64,000 nt of DNA. Origin: Malurus cyaneus samueli. Taxonomy: Eukaryota; Chordata; Aves; Passeriformes; Maluridae. Positions 50,738-63,904 of the stretch are shown here, piece by piece. The notes under the pieces were generated by a model. The model made no database searches and was not told the DNA's origin. It saw only the letters and a program-made list of their open reading frames with translations. Location of the stretch: the NCBI GenBank assembly GCA_009741485.1, contig CM019236.1, forward strand, positions 61,271,781-61,335,780, given 5' to 3'. How positions within the stretch are numbered: position 1 is the first letter of the stretch; each line of letters begins with the position of its first letter. The position numbers were made by a program, and so were the translations under genes.

Positions 50738-50762
50738 NNNNNNNNNNNNNNNNNNNNNNNNN
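50738..50762. other. Assembly gap, exactly 25 N
   Basis: A second 25-N run. The sequence to its left duplicates the DNA ending at 62024, and the sequence to its right is single-copy in this window. Confidence 0.98.
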
Positions 50763-52141
50763 GGAAAGCCATATTTATCTATTCTTTTGTTGTGCCCATA
50801 TTCATGCGTTAGTCAGTGACTTTTATTAACACTTCTGTTGGTTCCTATGTTTAAACATCACTTCTCTTTCCCAAATTACTGAAGTCTTTCAAATGTTTAT
50901 GCTTTGACAGGTTAAAGAATAAGGTTTAGAAATTCCAGCGAAATATCTGTTTTTCAAATACAATTTACACATGAGCCAATCTCTTTTGAAATTGTATGTT
51001 TTGCAAAAACTGTGTTTGTGGTATGGTTTCATGCGATGCATAATCACAGTTCTACTCTGATCTTATAAAAAAAAAAAAAAAAACTCTGACAGGATTTTAT
51101 TTGCATTCTTAGAGAGACAGGGTAATATTATCCTTGATTCATATATCCTTATTAAACACCCCTGTCACTTCTGGGAAGGAGGGGATGGTTTAATGTCAAC
51201 TAATAATTCTCCAAAAGGTTCTATTTTCTATAAGGGGCTTCAAATTTATCCATATCCCAGGCTCTCTTCTGGGCATAACACGGTAGTCACAATCTGCCTG
51301 TATCAAGGCTGACAATTCTTTGCTCTAATTCTATTGCTGTTAGGAAATTGTCATCTTTTCAATCAATAACGGCAATAGGATGCTGAACGATGGTCACTGT
51401 TATTCTGGGACACCAACCCAGAGCATCATGTCCAAAATGCTTTAATGGTGGAATGCATAAAATTTATTTCCTCTCTCAAATTCCACAGAAATCCATAACC
51501 TTCTCCATGTAGAACTTTCTGAATAAACTCTTTCTTCAGTTAAACAGATCTTTTGCATTCTACGGAGAAACAAACTAATATAAACACTCAGCTGGTTTTA
51601 CTAATTAATAGCATTATTTTATTTCAATGGGCCAGATTGCTTTCCACACCTTTGTCTCTTACCAGTAGGAAAAAAAAAGACGGAGTAGGTTGTTTGAGGT
51701 TCATTACAGCAATTCATTCCACCACAATTAAATGCTTAGCAGCATGGGAAAAAACTTTGCATATATTAGGTTTAAGGTAATGGTCATTTTTACCAGACCT
51801 GTGTGGCTTCTGAATTAAGTAATTACCTGTTGCTTTCTTAACTCCTCCCTGTCTCATGCATATGTGTGCACAAGCACAGCAACAATGAATCATTCCCTTT
51901 CACAGCATGTCCACTGTAGCAAAGCTGTTAGAAAAGAGACAGACTTGAATCAAGTTTCTTGCTTTTTTTAAGCTTCTTTTATTTCTAGATTCTGTTTCCC
52001 TTTATTTAGCTCGGCTGCTCATTTATCTTTTCTTTTTCTTTCTTTCTTTTTTTTTTTTTTTTGAATATATAATTTCAGTAAGTTGTTTGGCCAAAAGACC
52101 ATATTGATGTGTTCTCCAAAAATATACCCAACATTAAGGTT
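50763..52141. other. Single-copy non-coding DNA between gap and LTR2
   Basis: No gene is supported. An A-run of about 20 lies at 51067-51084 and a CT/T-rich tract at 52028-52062. It does not match the sequence that follows 62024, so copy 1 does not simply continue across the gap as it does in copy 2. Confidence 0.6.
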
Positions 52142-53105
52142 TGTGCTGACCTGACCATAGCGATGCCCAACAAGCTGCCTCTAAATTCTCCCCTCCTTCC
52201 ACTGGGCAGGAGAAAAAATAATTAAAGATTAAGATTGAGGAAGGTGAATACCACTCCCCAATCCACCATCATGGACAGAACAGACTTGTATTAATTAATG
52301 TATTATGTATTAATTAATTTCTTTATTATCGATCAAAGCAGAGTAGAATAAAGAGAAACAAACTCAAATCTTAAAGAACTTTTCTCCAGCTCTTCTCTTC
52401 ATCCCAGGTGTCAGTTTAGTCAAGAATTCTCTCCCTCCTCTTCCTTAGCAGCACAGGCTGTCAGGAAATGGGCTGAGGTTAGTTCATCTCATATTTCTGT
52501 CATTCCACCCTTGAAGAGTGACTCCTCACACTTTTCCTCTGCTCCTGCATGGAGTCCTAGCCATGGGCAATCCTCCAATGTTCTTCATTAATGTTCCAAT
52601 GTGAATCCCTTCCAGGGTGCAGTCCTTGAGGAACAGCATGGGTTTCCCACAGGGTCACAGCTTCCTTCAGGCATCCACTTGCTCCAGTGGGGTTCTCCAC
52701 AGGCTGCAGGTGGATCTCTGCTCCACCATGGATCTCCATGGGCTGCAGGGGCACAGCTGCTTCACCATGGGCTGCACCCCGGGCTGCAGGGGAATCTCAG
52801 CTCTGGTACCCGAAAAACTCCTGCCCTCCTTCCTCGCTGCCCTTGGTGCCTGCAGAGCTGTTCCTCTCACATCATTTCACTCCTCTCTGCTCTCACTGCA
52901 GTTGCTGTTGGGCAGGTTTGTCCCCTCTTCTCTAAATCTGTCCCCCCAGAGGTGCTGTCACAGTTGCTGATGGCCTTTGCCAGTGGCAGGTCCGGCTGGC
53001 GTTGGCTCTGTCAGACACAGGGAAAGCTTCGAGCAGCTTCTCACAGGAGCCACCCCCACATCCCGTTCTGACAGCAAAACCTTGCCATGCAAACCCAACA
53101 CTGCA
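52142..53105. mobile_element. ERV LTR (LTR2), about 960 bp
   Basis: It starts TGTGCTGACCTGACCATAGC, aligning with the start of LTR1, and passes through ATCAAAGCAGAGTAGAATAA. The middle contains GGCTGCAGGTGGATCTCTGC and GGATCTCCATGGGCTGCAGG, a G/C-rich set of imperfect short repeats typical of this LTR group. The 3' portion from 52801 is shared almost exactly with LTR1. It is longer than LTR1 (about 960 versus 780 bases) because LTR1 lacks much of the middle. Open frames inside, such as the 156-codon frame at 52601-53071, are incidental. Confidence 0.75.
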
Positions 53106-56100
53106 CGGTGTTTGGAGAGGTTTGTGGAGCTCAGGGAAGATGAGGAGGCTGTTTCATGCTTAGGGTACAAAAATGTGTTAGAGTAAAATTTCCTGGTCAT
53201 CATCTTCCACAGGCACATCCACAAAGACCTCTTCCCTGCAGCAGTTCCCCTTCTGGTCTTTCACAGGAACATACACAGGGAGCAGCTTCCCCATGATTCT
53301 TTGTGTTCCAGACTGTGGAACCTCCCAAACAGGAGGTGATATTAACATACCACTTGCCCTAGGAAGGAAGCAGAGGCAGAAGAGAGGTACTGATTTCAGG
53401 AAGCTGAATGTAATTCTTTTTTCAAGGGTCATGCTACCAACACTGCCATTTCCCTCACGGAGTCATCATGCCATGAGCCTTTCAGTATTCTGAATCTATT
53501 ATTTCAGAGATTAACTGCTCATGTTTTTCTGAGGGCGATATTTGTCCTTTGAAGGAGTGCTTTAAAGTGCAATTCCTTTGATACAAACATATACAAATGA
53601 GTGCATGAAGCAAAAGGAAAGAAAAAAATCAGGAAAGACCAAAGTGTGGTGATATCCACATTCCCCTCGTATACTTACAAAGCCATCCATGTGAGAGACA
53701 AACCCAAACGTACTCAGTTAGAAATTATAAATAAAACTAATGAGAATAGGGAGGGGAGGGGAGAGGTGAAATCAGTAGTTCCACTCTGTCTGTTCTACCA
53801 AGCACCATTTTCATAAGACATAAGCCAGAAAGGTCATATTATTATCATGTGTGTTCAAGTAATGCTGTTGAGGGAATCACAAATATATATAGAAGAGAAC
53901 AGACCCCAAGGTTTCAGTATATGGGTAAAATAATATTTCATTAAATGAATTTCAGTCAGCCTGACCTATTTTTGAACCGTTTAAAGTAAATTATATGTCT
54001 CAGGTTCTCTTTCTCTTTAGAGAATTCAAAACCAGCTGTAATTTTTTTAATAATATTTGCAGTCAACTCTTACCAAATGGTAGTGAATTAGGTTTTTCCC
54101 ACTTGAAAAATATATAACTAGATCACATTCTTTCCTTTGTAAAAGCAGATATCGTTCATGTTTTTAATTTTATTTTGGTTTTTTAGTATTAGGCATGGAG
54201 CTATTAAACTGTTGCTTGAACAGAGTCATGGACTTTTAACAGGTCAGTTCTAATACTGTCTTAATGAATCAACAAAAATCAGAGGTTCTTTCTCCTAAAT
54301 GCTTCATTAATACTGTTGTATCTTCATGTTCCAGTGGTCACCAAACAATATCTGTGGGCCTTGAGCCATAAGAAATGTTAAATAAGAAAATGAAGAGCTT
54401 GTAATGAGATATCCTAGGCAAATTTAAGGTATTAATTAGTGAAATCCATCACTATCACTCACTTCTCACTTAGCTCACATTGAGTTTTTTCACCTCAGCT
54501 GTCTGGTTGTCACTTTTCTGCCATGACTTAGCATAAGCAATGAAAATGTCTTTATCTATTTGGAACCTACTTTCAGGAATGCTAATTTCCATATAGAAGA
54601 TCAAAACATTGTTGATGGAATACGCCGAAAGGATTTCTTTCATGAGTTTCCTCTAGATTGCTCCTCCAGAGATCGTAACCTTCATCAGTACCAAAGGCAG
54701 ATGAAATTGATTTATTTGCATAACATTTGCATGGAATGTGTTCATACCTGACTACAATGGGTGCCTTTACCACCCCTGTTGCAAAGGGATTTTGTCTGGC
54801 TCCATGTGAAGATGAAACCCCTTCCCTCAGGGCGACACAGCTGAACAGAAAAGAGGGACCATAACTAAATCCTTCCCTCCCATGAATGGTTGGGACACTA
54901 ATAAGGGCACCTGCCCTGCGCACAAACATTCAGTTCTACTTTATTGTTCAGAGACAGAACAAGGGGCAGGAAAATGCTGGGAGAAAAAGATCTCTGTACC
55001 TGTTCATCACAGCATCCTGACTAACATTTTATTTGGCTAGAACCTGTCCGACAGAACCTAGACAGTACGAGGAAGACATTCTCCATCTGAGTCCATGTGT
55101 TTTCCCAGGATAGCTTCATTGAAATGAAATGTAAATTAATTAAAGAGTTAGAAAGTCTGTTTGATACTATGTCAGATTACAAATTTACAGAAATGAAAAT
55201 GTTACTGTTTTATAGACACTTTAGGAAACATCTATCTTGTGCAAGCTGGCAAATTTTTTGGCTCAGCATGTGAAAACAATGAATTTATCTCACCATCAAT
55301 GACTGAATTAGTGGTTTGGGACTGATTAGTCTGAGAAACCCATTTGCAAATTTGAATGAAATAAGTGATTTGCAACTTAAGAAGAGAGAGTAATATCAAT
55401 AATGAAAATCCCTACAGCAAAAAGTAGCACTGAGGCAGTGAATTTATCTTGGACTTACCTTACTAACTTGTACAATAGCAGAAAAAAACATTAACAAACT
55501 ATAGGTGACCGCTGTATTTTAAGATAAACATCAAAGTAACTATTAAGGCATGCAGCATCACATTAAAGTGAAGTTTCTTACTCCATCAGAATAACACACA
55601 TCCTATTTAGGTTTCAGACCATAAAATGTGTGTTTGAGTGGGGCAAACTTACTTGCCCAAGGTATTATTGAATTAGATCATCCTTGACAATGAGATTAAA
55701 ATGTGGAAAAGGCAGTGATAAGAAAGAAAGTATTAATTAAGGTTATGTCTTCCTCAGAATGTATTCCTTTTCTGCATTAGCACTGTAAGTAATTGAGTAA
55801 ACTCATGTGGCAAATATCCTTGGTCCAGAGAGTGTTTGTAAAAGGAGCAATTTTTTAAAACCCTGAACAAATAGATACAGTAAGTGGAATGGGAATGTGC
55901 AGTTCTAAACCAAAGGTCAGCAAAGCTAAATATAAGGCAGGATCCAGACCTCCTGTTGTACTTTACCTAAATTCATGTTATTATTCTGTTGTGATCTGTT
56001 TTGCTGGGGAAATAAAGTACAGTTGACCTCCTTCTCCTTCCAACATTTGATTTTAGATTTTAAATGCCACAATACAGTTGTCTACTAGATAAAATTACAC

Positions 56101-59100
56101 TGCAAAGGGTATTAGTTGAGTCAAAGCTCAGTGCCATGACTTGCACATCAGTTATTTTCATTATATTACCATATTGCATGTAATTTCTTTTCTTCCAGAT
56201 GTGAAATAGTTAAATTATGTTTACACATAAAATGTGGTCTCTGATACTCAGACAGCAGGGACCGTAATTCTGATTTACAGAGGAGGGTGTTATGCACCAA
56301 GTCCAAAAATAACCCTTGGGGTCAAATGATTTTGGAGTTTAGGGAAGTGTGTCTCTGTGCATCTGTGGGTTGGTTTGTTTGTGTGATCTGGAAAAGACTC
56401 ATAGAGAGCTCTTCTCCTCATCATCCCCACTATTCACAACAACATTTCTTTTTGGTCAGCTTTCACTGAATTTGACAGGCAGAAGCAGTCTTACAGAGTA
56501 GAAGTTCAGATACATTTAATGCCTCTGACACCTAAGCAAAGAATTGCAGCACTAATATGGGCACCACCAGTTTTAGGGACAAAAGCAGGAAAACAGCAAT
56601 AAATAAAGGCTATAAGGACATTATGCATTCTCTCTCCTCAAAACACTTCTTCATTCCTTCCTTTTTAATAAAATACCAATTTGCTCTGCTATACTTTTCT
56701 CTTACAAAATCTAAGCTCGGAGAAAGAGAGGACATCTTTACATGTGTAAAAATGCTTTGAATTAATGGGTTAAGAAGATGGGGAACAGGAAAAACAGAAG
56801 GGCGTAAGAAACTGCTTTCCAGGAGCTGCAGGAAAAAAAGCTGTATGTGGCCGTAGACTGGTAGGGGAGAAGGGGAAGGGTGGAGTATTTTGACACAGCA
56901 GTCCAGAATATTAGGCAGGTCCTATGCCAGTGCCAGGATAACAGAAAAGAGGCACGTGAGGGCAAAGTAGGTTAAAAGACAGAGAGACAGCAGGTAGAAC
57001 AACACAGTAGGGAAAATCTCAATTTGCAGCAGAGATTTCCTTCTCTTGAGCAGGTGTTAGATACCTTCCACTGCAGCACAATGGAGTAAACCACCTCCAA
57101 GAACTATCATACAAGAACTGGTAAACCTGTTGCAGATAAACTACTATTCATGTTACTTACACTCAGACTTGGGGACCATCCAGCAAAATGACACAAGCTG
57201 AGAAAAACGCTTAGAAGCAGTTGTTTGCCAGCATAAGAAGCCAAAGAGATTAGGCTTTTGAGCATTACAAAGTGATTGTTTTGCTTTTCTTTGTCATTTC
57301 CAGGAGTAGCAATGACTTCAGAAGACCAAAACTTGTTTCATACCCTGAAGAGCTGAGGTGCTGTCAGTGACTGTGGCAGGTGTATATTTTGCCTATTCAA
57401 GATTGGTGTACAAACAAAGCTTGTGATTTAAGCAGGAAACTCACATGTGAGCAAAAAGGAGAAAATACATTACAGCAATTTGGTCTTTCCAAGTTAAAAA
57501 GGGTGAGCTTGACTTCAGACACTCGGTTTCAGCATTGCTTAATTGACCAGAATACTTCACCTGCTGAAAGATAAGCAAATGTCTGTATGCTGAGCCACAT
57601 CAGGTGCATTTCAGCAGGACATTGCATTCTCAGCTGCACCATTTACACTGGCAAAAACAACATGTCATTTTAGTGAGACACAGCTCTAGCAAATGAAACA
57701 AAACTGATGCACAGTAAGAATGAAACCCTGTGATTCGGACTCATGCAGCAGTCAGTCAGCTTGCCAGTATCTCATGGAACATCCCTTGGAAAAATATGAC
57801 AAAACCCACATCATTATGGGATATCTTGTTCCTGAAGTACTTATTTGTCAAATGTTTCTGCAATACAGTTCCCCATAGTTCAGGCATTGCTTTCTTCTGG
57901 GGATATGTTAAGGAGGAAGTAATGAAGAGTAAAGAAATGCTTGCCTTCTATATAACCTGTTCTCATTTGTGTTGTATTTCTTTCCAGTGTTTCTAGGGGA
58001 CGTTTTTGGTTTGTGGGGTTTTGATTGTTTTGTTGGGGCTTTTTTATTTCTTTTGTTGCTGGCTGCTGTGGTAGGAGTCCTGAATGCTGGTCACTGTTAC
58101 CAGCCACTTTGTTCAATTCCACACTGAGAGAGCCACTATAACATGTGAAAATGGTGTGACAAGTATATTTCACACTCCCCTTGGATCAGATTGGAAAGAG
58201 CAAACTTAATTTTGCACTAAATTCATAGCACACAATTGGTATCTGAATGTTTAGGCTTATTGCAATATAAAAAATACAAAAAATTAGCCTTTTTGAACTA
58301 TCAAAACTCAGTGACTTTCATCTACTCTGCTGGAATGATGATGTAAGGTTGAGCCTTTGAAGAATGCTGTGTAATATATGCCACATTATACAGGTTTCAA
58401 AACTAGTCAGCACCTATTGCCAGATGGGCAAGAAGCAGAGATTTCCTAAGCATTTATTATCTGACGGTGCAAAGCACTGTGACCTAACAGTTTGAACATA
58501 AGGAATGAAGAATTTAGTTTTACTCTGTCATTGATTAGCTACCTGCACTGAAATAACTTTTATTGGTTTCTTTTTTGTTAACTCAATTTCCCCTAAAAAT
58601 TTGACCTCCCGTCAATCTGCCAGTTGATAAAAACTTGAGGCTGCAGTAGGCTTTTTCTACCCATTCTGTGTTATTACTGATTATTAGGGGTCCATCTGGT
58701 CTCAGACTCTCACAGTATGCTTTTTGGCACACTGAAAAGTATTTTTTCTGGAGATAACAGCTCAAATGATATTGTATATAATGTACAAGAAACATTCATC
58801 CAAGTGTGGCCATCGCAGCACGGATCTATTTTGTTCACTGCCAGCCCTTACTACTGCACAGCAGGAATGACCACGGAGAAGCTGGCAACAGCACTGCCAC
58901 CTCCTTCCCACAGCTCTGCAAGTGACCTTCAAGTATGGCCAGAGGTCCTGACATGCAGAAACACTGATTTATCCTGCTTGGTGGGTCCTCTTTAACCAGC
59001 TGGTTCTGCCTGAACTGAGCCTTCCCTGCAGCTGGGACAGACATGAGTTGGGGGTTGGCACGAATGCAGAACACGAGCACCCCTGACAAGTCACACCGGC

Positions 59101-62024
59101 ACCTGCAGATCCTGAATTTCAGTGGGGCAGGCACTGCAGGCTGTGGGAATCTCTAGTATCAGACAGTTCCTCGCCAGGGCAAACCTGTTAGGCAGCATTT
59201 GTTCATTATCAGCATGCAACTGGGAATAGCTTCGGGGCTGAAACACATCCTGGGACGCTGTGGAAGAGTGCTTCAACCGGTGCTGTGGCATCATGTGAGA
59301 GAAGAATGACATTTGTAAAAATGTTTGGTAAAATTCCCTTCTCAAAAATGCAGAAAAACTCAAGCTAAACAGTGCATCTTCTAAACCTCACACAAAGCAG
59401 AGAGAGTGAAAACACAGCTGTGAAAAAGGATGGGCTCTAGCAGCAACTTCTAAATTTACCTTTGCACCTTTCCACCGCAGGAGACAAGAGCAGCGCACTG
59501 CAGGGCTCATGCATGTCAGTGCACCCGTGATTTCAAATGCCATGTTTGAATGCCTCAGGCCTAATTGTTGGTTCAGTTGCCATAAACCAAGGGGAATGTT
59601 GACTGAAGGTCTCATGGCAAAGGAGGATAGGGACATTGTGTTTTCAGTCGCCTAGGGCATGCAGGACAAAGGCTTCCTTGTTTCCACTAAACTTATCAAG
59701 TCCACATTGTTTCAAGTTGGGGTTTACCCTAGGATCAAAAATTTTTAGAATGACCAAAAGCACAAAAAGACAAGTCATCCATAACCCCGTGGGGAAAAAT
59801 TACATTAAATGCAATAACAGACCAAGAAGAAAACATCTTTCTTTATTTTTCTCCCATAGTCATCTATATGTGGTCATTGTTGTCATCTCTGCTTTGTGAA
59901 GAGACAGACTGAATTTTATCACTGTGGAGTTAGGTTTTCTGCTCTTTAATGTTCTCTGGGTTTGGATCAAAGATTGTTGGGTTTTTTGTGGTTTTTTTTT
60001 TTTTTACTTCGTGAAAAAAAAAGAAAAAGATGAAAGAGAACAGCATAACATAACATGCCTTTTTTTTAAATCAAGGAATAAAAAGGTTCAAACACACTCT
60101 AAATCCTGCAATAGAAAATAGAAAGTGCTCATTCATGACTCCTTCTGCTGTAATTAAGCATCTAATGCTCCAGATGGCTTAGTTTTCAAAATTAATAAAT
60201 TTCATCTCTGCTGAACACTTTATTTCAAATAGTGCAAAATACTAACCAAAGATTTTAAAACTTCAGTTTTAAACGTTTCAAAACACTGGAGGTTTTATGG
60301 CATTTGCCACGTGGGCCAGAGATGTAATGTCCCAAGCCTTGCACTCTGCACAGCGCTTTGCCACTTGGCTCACGCGGCTCCCAGGATCCAGTCAACACCC
60401 AGCAGCCCCTCTGGTGCAGATTCAGCACTTCTCCCAGTTTGGCACTCCCTCTTTGCATCAGTTTTCAGGGGTGGACTGAGACTTTGGCAAGGGATATTTG
60501 AAGGAAGACATCTGGCCCTAACACACCAATCGAAGTGAGAGTCCTGCTGGTTGCTTGGGAAAAATGCGTGCAGCCCCACCAGCACCAGCATTACAGCGAT
60601 TTGCCACAGTCGCTCGTGGAGGTCAACTGAACTGAGTTTGCATTTGTTCCCTATCTGTGGCAGCCATCTGCTTGCTCTGGGAGATAGTCTGCAGATACAT
60701 TATCAAGTGCCTGTCCTGCACACTCAGACCTGAGGGTTTGTGCCCTTGCACGCTCCTCTAGACCAAGTCAAAACTAGCCTTGAGATTAAATTCCTTTATT
60801 AGCAGCTTAATGTGTGACTGGGAAGGAAAATATTTCCCTGAATGTTTTGTGCAGCCTTTTCTTATAATGGCATGCACATGTGAAAGTGCTGTTTAATGGA
60901 TGATATGTTATTTCATGTTTTCTTGCTGTTTGTTTCAGAGGATGAACTACTTTTACTAATAAATACTGCATTGAACTTAGAAGGCTTTATGCATTATGAA
61001 CACTTTTGTTCATATCCTGCACTATTTTTCCTGGATCGTTTGTGTCAACCTTTGTTGACTTTAAGCTTAAAACAACTCAAGCCTGAGACCACTGAAAGGC
61101 ATATTTTCTGTATTTTCCAATGTCTTTGCTGAAGCATGGCACTTAGAGTGGAAAGCAAGTGCTCGCCCATGGTATGGTTTTGGGAAGGTTTCATGAATAA
61201 GATTAATTTTTAAGACCATAAACAATGCAAGTGAAGTCTGTAGTAATAAAATTCTGAACCAGCATCTCATATGGAAAACCACTGAAAGGAGTGTGCTCCT
61301 TTTTCAGGGTCAGGGAAGACACAGGGCATTATCATTGCTACCAGTTTCTTAAAAGTAATTCTCCCATAGAGCTAGGACACAGCTGGTTGTTTGTATTCTC
61401 ACATTCCTGAGTTGATAGTACTGAGAGATTGCAAATACCTTGTACAGAGGAAAAATCACTTTGTGGAATTGATTCTGGTCAGAGTCCAGGCTGTGCTCGC
61501 TCTCTCTTGGCAGAATCCCGGCCTGGCTGCTCGCTCACAGCCGGGAGCACAACAGAGAGGACGCACAGCGTCTTTGCTTTGTGGCAGTGTCAAGAGGTCT
61601 CCAAAGGACACTGAAACAAATCTGCCTTTTCCTCCCAGTAGCTGAAAGTTGTTGGTGAGACACTGTGTAGGGCCTGCATCACCAGAGGATTTTATTTTGC
61701 AGACAGAGATCTCCAGGTCTGGATTTATGGTTCCCACACATTGGTCCATCCGCACAAAACTGCTGCAACAGACAATATTCTGGATCACCATTTGTACATT
61801 TTTGCACCTTTTTGCACCTGTCTGCACTTTTGCAAAAGAAGACTACTCACTATCAGACCAAGCTGTTTACAAGCAGCTTGGAGTGCATCTTCTGGTTTTA
61901 TATCATATTTTGAAGTGCAGGTCAGTTACAGCCCTTTTACCATATTTTCTCTGAAGTTGCATTCATAAAAGAGCTTTGAATTTTATCCACCACAACCCCA
62001 AACACCTGTTTCTGCCTCTGAAAA
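52801..62024 (+). repeat. Direct duplication of about 9.2 kb, copy 2
   Basis: This copy pairs with 41483-50737. Unlike copy 1 it continues without a break at 62024 into further sequence (CAGGCTCTTTGTAACTG), so it is the copy embedded in contiguous DNA. An indel-rich stretch at about 59670-60240 corresponds to 48363-48950 in copy 1. No supported gene. Confidence 0.95.
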
Positions 62025-62619
62025 CAGGCTCTTTGTAACTGATTCAAACCACAAATGAGAGTACAGGGGAAGGGATTGTTTGATTTACTGTAAGGCCACC
62101 ATGAGATTTCTTTCAAGCTCTGATAAACAGACTTCTCAAAGATCTTAAAAAGCATCTCTGGGGCCAGGACCTCTGTTTACTCATTAGACTCTTAACCTCA
62201 CTTATGAAAGCCTGCATTTAAATGAAAACAATTCCTTCCTGAGACCACGGCCCTTTGTGGTGGGCTTCACATCCTGCACAAGGAAAGGTCCACAGACTCA
62301 GAACCGTGGGGCATTGCACAATCATAGAAACTGTGAGACCATGGGAGTAGTGTAGGAGTGACTTGAGGATTTAAGGAAAAAATAACAACTTCTGGCTGAT
62401 GTTGGAAACGCTGGGAGCTGAGAGTGGGAGCAGGAAATTAAAAAGGCAGTTCTCTGAAGGATTCCCATTTAAAGATGTCATCAACAAGAACTGCCAAAAG
62501 ATTAGCAGGGGTGTAGAGACGACAGCAGCAACAGCAGCAAGCAGTGACAGGAAGCCCTCCTGGTAGCTGGGAGTTCCTTCCAGCGGGATGGTTCCTTCCA
62601 GCTGCCGTGGGAGATGTGG
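62025..62619. other. Unique non-coding DNA after the duplication
   Basis: No recognised feature. GC content rises toward the CpG-rich stretch that follows, and a short CAG-type run (ACAGCAGCAACAGCAGCAAG) lies near 62521-62541. Confidence 0.5.
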
Positions 62620-62930
62620 GGAGTGAAGCCCCTAAGGGACGCTGTGCCCCCGCACTAACCAGCTGTGCCACAGCATCCGGCAGCGTCCGGGCAGCTCCTG
62701 GCCCCTGCCCCACTTCTCGCTCGCTGTTTTTTGCGGTGTCTGGGCAGATCTGTGCCCGAGCCGTGCCGGAGGGAGCGGCAGTCGCTGTTGTGCCACATCC
62801 CGGCGCTCCGGAGTGCGAAGCGCTGCGGCCCCGAGCGCTCCGTGACCCCGCACCTGCGGCGCTCCGCCCTTCACTGCTCCGCATCTTCGCTCGCCCTGTG
62901 CTGGTACGGGACTGCTTCTAAAATCCTGCA
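62620..62930. promoter_or_regulatory. CpG-rich stretch (possible CpG island or retroposed GC-rich sequence)
   Basis: This is the only strongly GC- and CpG-rich stretch in clean sequence in the window, with dense CG dinucleotides (for example CCGAGCCGTGCCGGAGGGAG and GCGAAGCGCTGCGGCCCCGA). Three overlapping frames of 125-148 codons exist on the two strands. This is expected where stop codons are rare, so none is called as a gene. It could be a promoter CpG island for a transcript leaving the window. Alternatively, because a run of 26 A follows at 62971-62996, it could be a retroposed plus-strand transcript. I cannot decide between these. Confidence 0.45.
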
Positions 62931-62970
62931 CCTCCTGGGTGGCTCCGAACAATTCTGCTTGTGCCAGTTC

Positions 62971-62996
62971 AAAAAAAAAAAAAAAAAAAAAAAAAA
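62971..62996. repeat. A26 homopolymer
   Basis: A run of 26 A follows GTGCCAGTTC and precedes CCAGACCAAG. It could be the tail of a retroposed sequence. No target-site duplication was found in the 600 bases upstream. Confidence 0.95.
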
Positions 62997-63858
62997 CCAG
63001 ACCAAGTTCCTCCTTCAAGACAAATTAGGAACAGTCAGAGTCCTTCCTAGATGGCGTGAACCATTAAAATGCTGTGATATAATGTAAAACAGTCTAGCTA
63101 GAATATCCATTAATTATTCCCTTGGGGAGCTGGGCTTAGTTTAGGAAGATTAGTTTCTAGTTCAGGTCAAGCATAAAATAGTCGTTTTTAAAGTGCATCA
63201 CTTTTATTATGTTAGCTTTTTTATTCAAGATTATTTCTAGAATTTTCTTCTATGCCCTTTTTCTCTCTTCTAGAGTTCTCTAAAACGCTAGATTACCAGC
63301 TAACTACTAAAATCTCAACTATTTACTGAAATTTACTGCAAAGTAGCCTAACTGTACTTATATATAACAGAATTAAGCAATAAAGCACAGGATTCACATT
63401 TATGGCTCTTTCACAGGGTTACTTTTTGTGTGTCACCACCTCAAATTCACCCTACTGAGTGTTCCATTGCATATCTTGTGGTCAACAAAGATCCTCTGAA
63501 GGCATATTAACCATTTCAGATTTCCTTTGAGTCACTCAGAGCTCTAAATCTGTCACAATTCACCCATCACCAATTAAAAGATGACCTAGAGAACCCTGGG
63601 ACAGCTCAATAAACTTTGATAGAGCAAAATTGCCAAAAATATTTTCCAACATTTCTGTACATCTTAAGACTTTAAAAAATCTAGAAGTCTGCTTACTGGA
63701 ATGGAAAATAAGTGTTTGTTTCAGGCTGAATGACCGAGAAATTCAGTGATTTGTATGTTATTCTCTAATTTGATGGTTTTCAAAACAGAAAGTACTTTAA
63801 AAAAAATCACAATCCTGTTTTTGACACCCACCTCTTTCCCAGCCTTAATCAAGTGTTA
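62997..63858. other. Non-coding AT-rich DNA at the window end
   Basis: No supported gene or named repeat. Confidence 0.5.
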
Positions 63859-63904
63859 TGATTATAAAAATGATTATAAAAATGATTATAAAATGATTTA
63901 AAAA
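63859..63904. repeat. 12-base tandem repeat (TGATTATAAAAA)n
   Basis: Two perfect units (63859-63870 and 63871-63882) are followed by an 11-base unit and a degenerate fourth, giving a short minisatellite-like array of just under four units. Confidence 0.85.

Noticed and set aside
62438..63087. Overlapping frames of 125-148 codons on both strands
   Set aside because: High GC content makes stops rare, two frames on each strand are open at once, and one runs into the A26 tract as poly-Lys.
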